Origin: Perkinsus chesapeaki
Lineage: Eukaryota > Perkinsozoa > Perkinsida > Perkinsidae
DNA length: 20,979 nucleotides
Reading direction: 5' to 3'
NCBI GenBank assembly: GCA_013115145.1
Contig: JAAPAO010000607.1
Span: 1 to 20,979 of the forward strand
Shown here: piece by piece, positions 10,483 to 18,669 of the stretch
Numbering within the stretch: position 1 is the stretch's first letter
Layout: the number at the start of each line of letters is the position of its first letter
Position numbers and translations under genes: made by a program
Notes under the pieces: model-generated
The model's database searches: none
The model's input: the letters and a program-made list of their open reading frames with translations, nothing else
Told to the model about the DNA's origin: nothing

Positions 10483-12528
10483 ATGGTGAGCTCGATAGTT
10501 CCGCAAGTCCTTCTACTATACAAATTGAAGGCCAACGATGTTTTCACTTTCGAGGATCATTTCTTGTTCGCAGTAGCTTCAGGCGCACTTGCTACCCTAT
10601 GCGCCCTCTCAGGCCAGTAATCAGTACAGTCCTCGGTTCCCTATCCGGTGACGCTGCCGTCACGTGTGACTTTGCTTGGTACTTCCCCGGCACTGAGGTG
10701 ACCTATTACGTATCTTCCTTCCGCAACCTCTTATCAGGAATATCTTTCTGAGACGCGGAAAACTGAAGAGGCTCAGAACGACACCAAAGAGCTGCTATTC
10801 CAAGGTTGGCGCCTCTACCAAACTCGAGGACCTCTATGTAGGTTACGAGCACTATCTGAAGGCCAACTATGTGGACCTGGAGCACAGGAAGACATGCAAG
10901 GCCGATGGGCGATGGTCTAGTCTCCGTAGAGACACTGGAAGTGTTGTGCGTGGTTTGTGAGATCTCAAGAGCATGGTTTCTGGACCAGCTGGGTTGTGTT
11001 AAATAGTCAGTGTTGATGGTACAGAGCGAGATTGATATAATGGAGGACATTTTGGTGCATCGTCATAGTTACCGTAGAAGGCAAAGCTCATGTTCGTCGG
11101 TTCCAGAAGGTGGACTCGGATGTGAGATTGGCCAGGGAACGGCGGGTCAGATACCGGAGGGGTTATCACCGAGCAGCCAGCTCCTTATTCGAGGATAACC
11201 GCTCATCACAGCCACATGCCGGGACAGGAAATCATCTATCTGTAAATGCGGTTTTTCTATCAGAAAATACAACCCTACGCAGGTACGAGCCAGAGAAGCC
11301 GAAGGAGCGGCCGCTACGGCGCTCTGTGGAGTCTGAAGAGTGGAACACTTCACGTATCCAGCCAGTACAAAACTTCCTCTCAGGATCGACACCACCTCCC
11401 TGGTCCGTCCCAGCACCTGCGACCCTTCTCTTGGCGAAGTTTATTCCTCTTCGATAACTTCACGGATTGAGGAAGGTACGCCCTTCCGATGCTCCGCCTT
11501 TGAGTTCACCCTTTAGATGCCGCCGCCATAGATAACCGAATCGAGGAGCTCCAGGCGGAGCTAGGGCGACTATCTCGCACGTCCTCCGACTGCACAGTGA
11601 GCTTCGTAATTGTTTGCGGGTAGAGCTTGCTGTGGCAGGCTCTGGCTGACGAGCTATCTGAGTTAGTAAACCAGTGGCGAACTCGCAGTCAAGAGAACCC
11701 GACAGTCTCATCGGATACAGTAAGACGTTGACGAGAAATATGTTTTTGAGGTTAGATTTGTCCAAGGTTCAGAGCACGTCGTCAGCCTTAGCGGATATCG
11801 ATTCTGCGAACAGACAAGTAAGTTTAACGGTAGCTCGGCTCGAGACTACGCTCAGATGCTCCAGCTGGAACACATCCTCGGCATCCGACCGGACACGCCA
11901 ATCCATCACATCGAGGACCTCCACAAGAAGGTCATGAAGCTTCTTAGGAAAACTCTCTATCTTGAGAAGCAAATGTGCCTCGGTTCAGAGGGTCGAAGCG
12001 CTGTGGTGAGCACAGTGTCCGGTGTCCGGTGCAAACTCACTCTTTAGGGTTCCCCTGAGATCCTACGAGCTAGTGAGGCCATTTCTGGCGTTATTGAGAG
12101 CCTTCTGTCGAAGAACGCTCCAGAACGACAGGGGACAACAGAGGAGGTGAATGTTCGGCGAACTTGAAAGAATTTTGCTCGTCGGAACCTGTTTCCTTGC
12201 GTGAGCGTATTAATATAATGCGCATGCCCCTCCGTGGTGTGTGATACCCATAAGGATGCATGACAAAGTTTAGTCATAGGCTTCGCGTTTCATTGCTCAG
12301 ATAGTTCGTCTAGCAAAGAAGTACGGTAGCCTATCGCCGGTTCTGGACGGTCTAATTGGAACGTGTGAGAGCATCCAAGCCAGGAAGGTGACTTCTGACC
12401 GTGGTATGATGTACGTCTGCTCCTCGTATCAGGGCTACCTCTACAACCTTCGAAGATTCCAAGCTGATCTTCAGAGCGTTAGCGCTCGAGTGAAGAGACT
12501 AGAGTCCACACTGGTGAACACCCCGTGA
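10483..12528 (+). CDS. Coiled-coil-rich protein, at least 12 exons
   Basis: Exons supported by phase: 10738-10804, 10842 to about 10940, about 11000-11054, 11107-11282, 11339-11475, 11517-11596, 11639-11719, 11767-11817, 11856-12005, 12048-12146, 12301-12387, 12433-12528 (stop TGA). Introns are GT-AG, mostly 37-56 bases. From 11339 onward every junction keeps frame, giving polar helical stretches such as IDNRIEELQAELGRL, ALADELSELV and HIEDLHKKVMKLLRKTLYLE, and a C-terminal part with IVRLAKKYGSLSPVLDGLI then FQADLQSVSARVKRLEST. Exons upstream of 10738 are uncertain; an ATG at 10483 opens a 45-codon frame that could be the first exon. The order of short coils and the LAKKYGSLSP segment faintly recall the C-terminus of dynactin subunit 2 (dynamitin), but this is weak. 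The 3' half is duplicated as a pseudogene at 15235. Confidence 0.7.
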
Positions 12529-12922
12529 TGTTCGGGCATGTTTTCTTGAATTAAGAAACAACTGTTTCGTTAAACAGTTCCTGGAACTGGGTTCCGTTGT
12601 GGAACTCGGTTGTGGAACTGAGTTGCACAAGCTATGAGTGGTTCCCTCGTGACAGCCATACAGTAATGCATGCTTCAGACAGCACAACCACATTGCCAGC
12701 CACATAGTCGCCTTCGAGGAACAGGCTGTGCTAGTATGAATAAGCTTCATTAACATTTTTTCAATAATAGTAAAGTTGATAGAGTTGTAAAACTTGTGTG
12801 ATTATATCCCTGGACAGATTGCAAATAGCACCGATTGGCAGTAGTGACGCCGGAGCGAGTGTATTACAGAGCATGGCCACGTGGGGCAGCTGCAGGGTAA
12901 CAAAAGAGAAAACCTGTTGTCT
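12529..12922. other. Spacer with short inverted and direct repeats
   Basis: No gene is seen. Around 12553-12625 there are overlapping hairpins: AACTGTTT and AAACAGTT with a four-base loop, and GGAAC and GTTCC with a three-base loop. A near-direct repeat of GTTGTGGAACT follows twice in a row. This stretch is missing from unit B. Confidence 0.5.
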
Positions 12923-12945
12923 CAGACAAGTTGTCAACTTGTCTG
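12923..12945. repeat. Perfect palindrome, 11-base arms, one-base centre T
   Basis: Arm CAGACAAGTTG is followed by a single T and its exact reverse complement. It lies 5' of the secreted-protein frame, so an operator-like or hairpin role is possible. It falls in the stretch that unit B has lost. Confidence 0.85.
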
Positions 12946-13033
12946 GCATCGTCCAGCACAATCAACTCGACACTCGTTACCGAAAGGGGAGAAGCAACTT
13001 GCGTTTTTCTAGTTGGTCTGAACTTTTTCACAC

Positions 13034-13309
13034 TTGAAAGATGTCCCGCTTCTACTAGCCTTGTTTTCGCTCTTTGCCATACTTTCTTCTACTTCTGCAA
13101 CTTCTTCTACCAAACCGTTGTTCGACAATTGCGTCACGGTCACAGCCAAACAATCGAATAGCCACAACGCTAAGGTGGACCTCAATGAAAGTTCCAAGGC
13201 ATCCGACGCCGCATGTATCTACAACGTGGAGAAAGCCGACTCGGTCCTCCAGCAAGACCCCCGGAGAAGGCTGAGCATCATAGGGGAGTTCGAACTTAAG
13301 GGTTACTGA
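13034..13309 (+). CDS. Putative secreted protein, start codon unclear
   Basis: The frame encodes a strongly hydrophobic N-terminus (VPLLLALFSLFAILSS) followed by small polar residues, typical of a signal peptide. The mature part of about 65 residues has two cysteines (DNCVTV and AACIYN) and ends GEFELKGY at TGA 13307-13309. No family is recognised. The frame has no ATG: it begins at a TTG, and TGA lies 12 bases upstream of that (13019-13021). The start may be on an upstream exon spliced near 13041, or an ancestral ATG may have changed to TTG. It lies about 500 bases downstream of the coiled-coil gene on the same strand. Unit B keeps only a shortened 3' fragment. Confidence 0.45.
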   Translation: MKDVPLLLALFSLFAILSSTSATSSTKPLFDNCVTVTAKQSNSHNAKVDLNESSKASDAACIYNVEKADSVLQQDPRRRLSIIGEFELKGY

Positions 13310-13779
13310 GGGCGCAAAGTTCCCAACGTTTGCACTACATGGCTAATTGCCCTAATACGTAAAGCCCCGCGCCTGTGACCGACCGCAACAGAAAAAAATA
13401 TGAAGGCTCGCAACTACATGTGGCTGAGCTTAATACAATACAGCAAGCATTCACTCACAAACGGTACACAAGCAGAAGAAATACAGGAATCTCCGCCACA
13501 AGGTGGCGGGTAGCTCGTGAAGGGGCCGGAGTTCGCCCGTACGCGAGCGCTTGGCGCCATGACTGGTTCGAAATGAGCAGGAAAGCGGGGAGATAGTCAC
13601 AGTAATGCCCCAAAAAGGCATCGGAGTCCGGAAAATTGATACAAAGGAAAAGCAAAATCGGGGGTACAAAGAGAAGGTTTAAGAGAGAGATGTGTAGATC
13701 GGGAAGCAATGGTAAAAATCTTGAGAACGGGAGGCACGGTATGGGCGTGAATCACGGCATGTGGCCCCCATTACTGTCG

Positions 13780-13798
13780 GTGACAGTTGAACTGTCAC
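13780..13798. repeat. Perfect palindrome, 9-base arms, one-base centre G
   Basis: Arm GTGACAGTT is followed by a single G and its exact reverse complement. The matching site in unit B (about 16597-16615) has two arm mismatches, so one copy has decayed or the other has been kept. Confidence 0.85.
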
Positions 13799-14138
13799 AG
13801 TTTTAAGCTTGCTTGAACGTGTTACATAGCTAGTACTATAAAATTAATAATGAAGCTAACTTGTCGTCAGATAATGAATATGTTCGGCGTCGGGTAGCGC
13901 TTTTCGTGGTGGCGCGCGTGGATGTGCTTTGTGTCAAAATCCATCGTCACTCCTCGTTGGTCAGACCTAAATGCTTGGAACAGGAGTATTTCAACTCCTA
14001 ACTGACCCCGTGATTCTAGTAGGTCGATAAAACCGCGGCGCCCCAGTGTTCCAGTTCAAAACGTGCTCTGCACTACATATGCATATACATATATCCTCTG
14101 CGTTGGACGTCGGTGGGAAGTTGATCAGTCATGTCCTC

Positions 14139-14152
14139 CAGGGAGTATTACT
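14139..14152 (+). promoter_or_regulatory. Conserved leader motif upstream of the first cysteine-rich peptide gene
   Basis: CAGGGAGTATTACT lies 20 bases before the ATG at 14172. The same 14 bases lie 19 bases before the ATG of the second peptide gene (19275-19288), and a one-mismatch copy sits at 16994-17007 in unit B, where the gene is gone. A TATA-like stretch (ACATATATCC) lies about 45 bases upstream. The motif could be a transcription start region, or its CAG a trans-splice acceptor; both are inference. Confidence 0.5.
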
Positions 14153-14171
14153 CTACCTCAATACCATAACA

Positions 14172-14381
14172 ATGTCTCTCTACCTCTTCCACATCCTTGC
14201 TTGCTTGGCTCTGTTGTGCACCATGCCCACTAAAGCTGAGGTGCTTGCTCGCCATTTGGAGCAGTCTGAAAGTGATTTATCAGGTGGTTGCAGCTTATGC
14301 AAGCTGTGCCAGCACTTCCCCACCGGTAAATGCGAAGATGTGCTAGATGAATGTGGTCAAGATTGTAGCAAGTGCTGCTAG
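14172..14381 (+). CDS. Secreted cysteine-rich peptide, eight-cysteine frame (copy 1)
   Basis: This single-exon gene of 69 codons starts at ATG 14172-14174 and stops at TAG 14379-14381. Residues 1-22 (MSLYLFHILACLALLCTMPT and on) form a clear signal peptide. After a short polar stretch, eight cysteines follow in the pattern CxxCxxCx7Cx6CxxxCxxCC, ending DCSKCC at the very C-terminus. Eight cysteines suggest four disulfides in a small extracellular or vesicle-stored peptide. The start is supported by the signal peptide and by the leader conserved with the copy at 19307. No known family is recognised. It could be a defence peptide, an effector or a structural secreted peptide; the sequence does not say which. 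Unit B has lost this gene. Confidence 0.75.
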   Translation: MSLYLFHILACLALLCTMPTKAEVLARHLEQSESDLSGGCSLCKLCQHFPTGKCEDVLDECGQDCSKCC

Positions 14382-14621
14382 CTACACTAGCCGTTCAACC
14401 TTGCTGGAACCCTTTGCCCCATTGGTGTTGGTAAAGAAGTATTTTGTTGTTTCAACCAAAGCATATGTCCTGGCCACATTTCTTTTTATTGTCGAGGTTC
14501 AGCATATAGTAATGCTACGGCACTATTACCGGTATAAGCCTCATCCCTTCTAGCGGTATTTGATGGCTACATTAGTAGTCTTTTGTTAGTAACGACTTGG
14601 TAAACTGAACTTATTGCCACG
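14382..14621. other. Downstream region of the first peptide gene
   Basis: No gene is seen. The first 60 bases after the stop resemble those after the second peptide gene (GCTGCTAGCTAC, then TTCAAC). From about 14510 the sequence matches unit B at about 17203 onward (CACTATT, CGGTAT, CTCATCCCTTCTAGCGG). Confidence 0.5.
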
Positions 14622-14636
14622 GTACCACGGTGGTAC
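14622..14636. repeat. Perfect palindrome, 7-base arms, one-base centre G
   Basis: Arm GTACCAC is followed by a single G and GTGGTAC. The unit B equivalent (about 17312-17326) has one change in an arm. Confidence 0.75.
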
Positions 14637-15234
14637 GTGAACTAGTTTAGAGTCATGGGCGTTTTCTGCTAAGAAGGAATCTTATAATAATTGATGTCGC
14701 GTTGATAGTAACGGCAGGCGCTGCTCCGGCTGCACCGCTGGCTGCAGAAATAGGGGGAGGAATCTTTATCAGGGAGAAAGTATAGTTGTGTGTTTGGTGA
14801 CTTGAAGGCGTCGCTCACATCACAGTGCCGATTTGGGGCTGTTACCAACGAGACATCTTCGTCAACACTCTGAACAAATAACAAGCAATGAGCGCAACCG
14901 TAGTTCCAGGCATATCGCTTGTTTTAAAGGGCGCACAGGACCCCTTGGGCTTGCAACTAAGAGGCGCAAGGGAGGATTTCTGCGTATGTTTGCACACGGT
15001 GGGACTGGTCCGCCACAGGCGTGCGCTACCTTTCGTGGGGTGTTGATTACTCAGTGACGGGAACCACGTCACGCAACTACCACTGTTGGCAACTGTCGGA
15101 GTTCACCCTTTTTGCCAGTTTTTGAGTAAAGTGTAAGATGCCTTGAGAGTTGACAAAACGGCGTTCCCAGCGAGGTGGGCAACAGCCCGTGAGTCGCCAC
15201 AAGCATACATCCCTCCAGCATAGGTAAGGATAGG

Positions 15235-15985
15235 GCCGCCATAGATAACCGAATCTAGGAGCTCCAGGCGGAACTACGGAGAGACACGTCCTCCGACTGC
15301 ACAGTGAGCTTCGTAATTGTTTGCGGGTAGAGCTTGCTGTGGCAGGCTCTGGCTGACGAGCTATCTGAGTTAGTGAACCAGTGGCGAACTCGCAGTCAAG
15401 ATAACCCGACAGTCTCATCGGATACAGTAAGACGTTGACGAGAAATATGTTTTTGAGGTTAGATTTGTCCGAGGTTCAGAGCACGTCGTCAGCCTTAGCG
15501 GATATCGATTCTGCGAACAGACAAGTAAGTCTAACGGTAGCTCGGCTCGAGACTGCGCTCAGATGCTCCAGCTGGAACACATCCTCGGCATCCGACCGGA
15601 CACGCCAATCCATCACATCGAGGACCTCCACAAGAAGGCCATGAAGCTTCTTAGGAAAACTCTCTATCTTGAGAAGCAAATGTGCCACGGTTCAGAGGGT
15701 CGAAGCGCTGTGGTGAGCACAGTGTCCGGTGTCCGGTGCAAACTCAGTCTTAAGGGTTCCCCTGAGATCCTACGAGCTAGTGAGGCCATTTCTGGCGTTA
15801 TCGAGGTCCTTCTATCGAAGAACGCTCCAGAACGACAGGGGACAACAGAGGAGGTGACTGATCGGCGAACTTGAAGGAACATTGCTCGTCGGAACCTGTT
15901 TCCTTGCGTGAGCGTATTAATATAATGCGCATACCTCTCCGTGGTGCGTGATTCCCATAAGGATGCATTACAAACCTCGATGGAG
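15235..15985 (+). pseudogene. Truncated copy of the coiled-coil gene
   Basis: This copy aligns to 11517-12260 with intron positions preserved (donors GTGAGC, GTAAGA, GTAAGT and GTGAGC; acceptors still AG). It has no upstream exons. The GAG codon for the first glutamate of the IEELQAEL segment is TAG here (15256-15258), and the next exon stretch has an indel. It ends after the exon encoding SEAISGVIEVLLSKNAPE; the last two exons are gone. The middle exons stay open, including HIEDLHKKAMKLLRKTLYLE, so loss of function is fairly recent or part of the sequence is still transcribed. Confidence 0.8.
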
Positions 15986-15998
15986 TTTGCAAGTCATG

Positions 15999-16070
15999 CG
16001 ACGCCGCATGTATCTACAACTGGGTCCTCCAGCAAGATCCTCGGAGAAGGCTGAGCGCCAGTTACTGAGG
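15999..16070 (+). pseudogene. Remnant of the secreted-protein gene in unit B
   Basis: Sequence from GACGCCGCATGTATCTACAA onward matches 13208 onward in unit A, but the signal peptide and N-terminal half are absent. Two internal deletions remove most of the VEKADS and IIGEFELKG codons before TTACTGAGGGCGCAAAG. About 20 unrelated bases join it to the truncated coiled-coil copy, marking the deletion scar. Confidence 0.75.
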
Positions 16071-16120
16071 GCGCAAAGCATCCCAACGTTTGTGTGCATC
16101 ACATTGCTAGTACTATTGGC

Positions 16121-16573
16121 CTAATAGGAGAGCCGCCGCGCCTGTGACCAACCGCAACAGAAAGGAAACAGGAGGCTCGCAACTACATGTGGCTGAGCTT
16201 GATAGATTCGCATGCAATACAACATGCATATACTTACAAACGGTACACACGCAGAAGAAATACAGGAACTCTCCGCCACAAGGTGACGGATAACTCGTGA
16301 AGGTGCCGGAGTCCGTGCGTATGCGAACGCTAGGCGCCACCACTGGTCCAAAATGGGCAGAAAAGCAGGGACATACAGTAGTCGCACTAATACCCAAAAA
16401 AGGCCCTTGGAGACCGGAAAATTGTTATAAAGAAAAATAAAAAACGGGAGTACAGAGAGAAGGTTGAGGAAAGATGTGAGACTCTCACATCTCTCACAGT
16501 GAGAGATGTGTAGATCTGAAAGCAATGGTAAAAATCTTGAGAACGGGAGGCACGGTAGGGGCGCGCGAATCAC
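16121..16573 (-). other. Long open frame without ATG, doubtful
   Basis: This minus-strand frame of 150 codons has no ATG at its start and is rich in hydrophobic, serine and arginine residues. Part of it is readable in unit A (13455-13709) in the same frame, sharing RTPAPSR and RHLVAE. Shared frame is expected where the DNA is closely similar, so coding is not shown. A noncoding spacer is the simpler reading. Confidence 0.2.
16472..16510. repeat. Two overlapping perfect palindromes with one-base centres
   Basis: The first (16472-16492) has arm AGATGTGAGA and centre C. The second (16486-16510) has arm CACATCTCTCAC and centre A. They overlap by seven bases, so only one can form a hairpin at a time. 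Unit A has a plain AGAGAGATGTGTAGATC here (about 13684-13700), so about 29 bases were gained in B or lost from A. Confidence 0.85.
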
Positions 16574-16775
16574 GGCATGTGGCCCTCATTACTGTCGGTG
16601 ACAGCTGAACGGTCACAGTTTTTAGCTTGCTTGAACGTGTTACATAGCTAGTACTATAAAATCAATAATGAAGCTAACTTGTTATCGGATAATGAATATG
16701 TTCAGCATCGGGTAGCGTTTTTCGTGGTGGTGTGCGGATGTGCATTGTGTCAAAATCCATCGTCACTCCTCGTGG

Positions 16776-16798
16776 GTCAGACTCAACTTGAGTCTGAC
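16776..16798. repeat. Perfect palindrome, 11-base arms, one-base centre C
   Basis: Arm GTCAGACTCAA is followed by a single C and its exact reverse complement. Unit A reads GTCAGACCTAAATGCTTGG at this place, so the second arm and about 30 bases are absent there. Confidence 0.85.
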
Positions 16799-16993
16799 AA
16801 CAACGTGAGCCACTCAAGTGCTTGGAGCAGAAGTATTTCAACTCCTAGCTGAAGCCGTGATTCTAGTAAGCCAATAAAGCCGCGGTGCCCCAGTGCTCCA
16901 GTGCAAAACATGCTCTGCACTACGTATGCATATATTCTTTGCGTTGCACTTCGGTAGCAAGTTGAGTAGTCATGTCCTTCAGGCCTTGAAGTT

Positions 16994-17202
16994 CAGGGAA
17001 TATTACTCTATTGTGCGTCCAAATTCATTAGGCAAATCCGAAAAAAAGCTATAACTTGAGGAATAAAACGAGTTTCGATACGAAATCAACATATGTTGCG
17101 TATTCATGTGGGACAAGTATAACTGTCATGACAAACCAAATCGATCGCCGTTTCATTGCTCTAGGGCGAGCGAAAAGTCAACTGCGGTGACACCACTGTG
17201 GT
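16994..17202 (+). other. Site of the lost cysteine-rich peptide gene in unit B
   Basis: The leader motif survives (CAGGGAATATTACT, 16994-17007) with one change. The next 195 bases do not resemble the peptide gene found here in unit A and hold no comparable frame or cysteine pattern. Similarity to unit A resumes at about 17203. The sequence is AT-richer than its flanks, and its origin is unknown. Confidence 0.6.
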
Positions 17203-17203
17203 G
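17191..17203. repeat. Perfect palindrome, 6-base arms, one-base centre T
   Basis: CACCAC, T, GTGGTG lies at the point where unit B becomes alignable to unit A again after the lost peptide gene. Confidence 0.6.
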
Positions 17204-17400
17204 CTACGACACTATTGCCGGTATGAGGCTCATCCCTTCTAGCGGTATTTTGATGGCCACACTAGTAGTCTTTTGTTAGTAACGACTTGATAAACTGAAC
17301 TTATTGCCACGGTACCTCGGTGGTACGTGAACTAGTTCAGAGTCAAGGGCGTTCTCTGCTAAGAAAGAATCGTATAATTATTGATGTCGCGTTTATAGTA

Positions 17401-17570
17401 TCTAGCTGCTGCCAGACGGGTTGTCAACCCGGGGTTGACTAGGTGGTTTTCAGCTGCTGAACTCGAGAACGTCTAAGAGCTATACTATCAAAGCACCAAT
17501 GGTGCGGCACCATGGGGTCAAACTTTGACCGCTAAAGCTATCCTAATTTTGCAGATTGCTCACACTCACA
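17401..17570. mobile_element. Unit B-specific insert built of chained palindromes
   Basis: About 170 bases are present in unit B and absent at the matching point of unit A (near 14705). They carry four perfect one-base-centre palindromes: 17417-17431 (arm CGGGTTG, centre T), 17493-17505 (arm GCACCA, centre A), 17499-17513 (arm ATGGTGC, centre G) and 17516-17530 (arm GGTCAAA, centre C). No protein-coding frame, terminal inverted repeat or target duplication is clear. The mobile-element label is an inference from presence/absence; deletion from A is equally possible. Confidence 0.4.
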
Positions 17571-17879
17571 ATTGCAGAATCGCCTGTTCTTGTCCTCCGG
17601 CCGCATCGCTGCCTGCAGAAAGGAAGGGGAGGAATCTATATTAGAGAGGAAGTATAGTTGTGTGTTTGGCGACTTGAAGGCGTCGGTTACACAACAGTGC
17701 CCATTTGGGGCTGTTAGAACTAGGGAACTTTCTCCACCAGGCCAGGACAATGAAGCACTGTTACCAACGAGGCATCTTCTTCAACACTCTGAACAGAAAA
17801 CAAACGATGAGCTCAGCCGTAGCTCCAGGCATATCTCCCGTTTTGAAGGGCTCACGGAGCTCTTAATGAAATTCTCATG

Positions 17880-18480
17880 ATGCAGAGGTTGGGAGTGTGA
17901 ACAGTGGATGGTTGAACTCTGACATTGAAAATGTCTACTTCGTCAGAGTCAAGTGACAGACCAATTCAGTCTGCGCTTGCTATTATCTCCGATTGGCAAC
18001 CATCACTGCTCAGTAGGGCACTAAAAGACCGCCTGACCCAAACTCAATCTGACTGAGTCGGCAGTCTTCAGTGTCATACCTCCACATCTAGGGCGGGAGA
18101 GGAGCCCTTTATGAGGGCAGGGGTGAAACTAAACCTTGCGTCGACTAGACAGCTCCTGATTATCTGTCGCTAATTATAGATATGTGTACCTCTAGCTTGC
18201 ACCACTTCGCTAGGCTATCTGCTCATGCGTACCGATGACTGTCTAGTGCTCCACGGACGCAAGGCTCTGCGTGTTAATTTCGCTAACACTGATTCTACAC
18301 GTAGAATCGTTACCACGTTACCACATGTACCCAACATATGCGAAGCGACTCGATTGCACCGCAATCTGTATCTTCGATGCGACCTTGTACGTTAAGGAGG
18401 GCTCCTGAGTATGGACTAATGCCTCGTAGAGTTATCGAACCTCACGATATATACGTTATCTGCTGCGAGTTCCTGGCGGG
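17880..18480. other. Unit B stretch without a match in unit A
   Basis: No gene is recognised. A 101-codon plus-strand frame (18338-18643) starts at an ATG here and runs into the next block, but its arginine- and cysteine-rich composition looks like chance. Several spaced inverted repeats occur, for example ACTCTGAC (17916-17923) with GTCAGAGT (17942-17949). Confidence 0.5.
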
Positions 18481-18640
18481 ACTCTCTGCGACTCTGCACC
18501 GAGAGACGTGTGGTCGGCGCTGGAGGGGAGATTTCTGCGTGTGTTTGCACACGGGGCGACTGGTCCGCCACCGGGGTGCTCGCCCTGCGGCGCTGGTCCT
18601 ACGCGGCGGTTTCTGCTGTCAGCTTGCGGTGGCTGAGCCT

Positions 18641-18669
18641 TGAATGTATCCCTGCTAGTGATACATTCA
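18641..18669. repeat. Perfect inverted repeat, 10-base arms, 9-base loop
   Basis: TGAATGTATC (18641-18650) pairs exactly with GATACATTCA (18660-18669). Further hairpins follow at 18702-18718 (CGGCTTA, three bases, TAAGCCG) and 18829-18849 (ACCGT, A, ACGGT overlapping TAACGGT, three bases, ACCGTTA). No gene lies here. Confidence 0.7.

Larger units (their letters stand above)
11517..15234 (+). repeat. Tandem unit A (about 3.7 kb)
   Basis: Unit A begins inside the coiled-coil gene at the exon starting 11517. It contains the rest of that gene, the secreted-protein frame, the first cysteine-rich peptide gene and spacer blocks. It matches unit B in matching order: 11517-12260 with 15235-15980, 13205-14155 with 15999-17007, 14510-14930 with 17203-17870, 14955-15015 with about 18525-18585, and 15036-15234 with 18967-19165. 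The match is high but interrupted by insertions and deletions on both sides. Confidence 0.8.

Noticed and set aside
10706-11050. Minus-strand 114-codon frame
   Set aside because: It overlaps the exons of the plus-strand coiled-coil gene, which are supported by phase-consistent introns.
12006-12047. TAG near 12045 as a premature stop in the coiled-coil gene
   Set aside because: The TAG forms the 3' end of a 42-base GT-AG intron, and both sides join in phase 0. Unit B has AAG at the same acceptor position.
13555-13580. TTCGAA context suggesting another tRNA
   Set aside because: No complementary stems of tRNA form were found around it.
15563-15874. Unit B frame of 103 codons as a separate intact gene
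   Set aside because: It reads through an intron that is also present in unit A. The upstream exon has a nonsense codon and the downstream exons are missing, so it is part of a pseudogene.
18338-18643. 101-codon plus-strand frame with ATG
   Set aside because: The composition is arginine- and cysteine-rich, it crosses from unmatched sequence into a spacer block shared with unit A without frame conservation, and it shows no domain.
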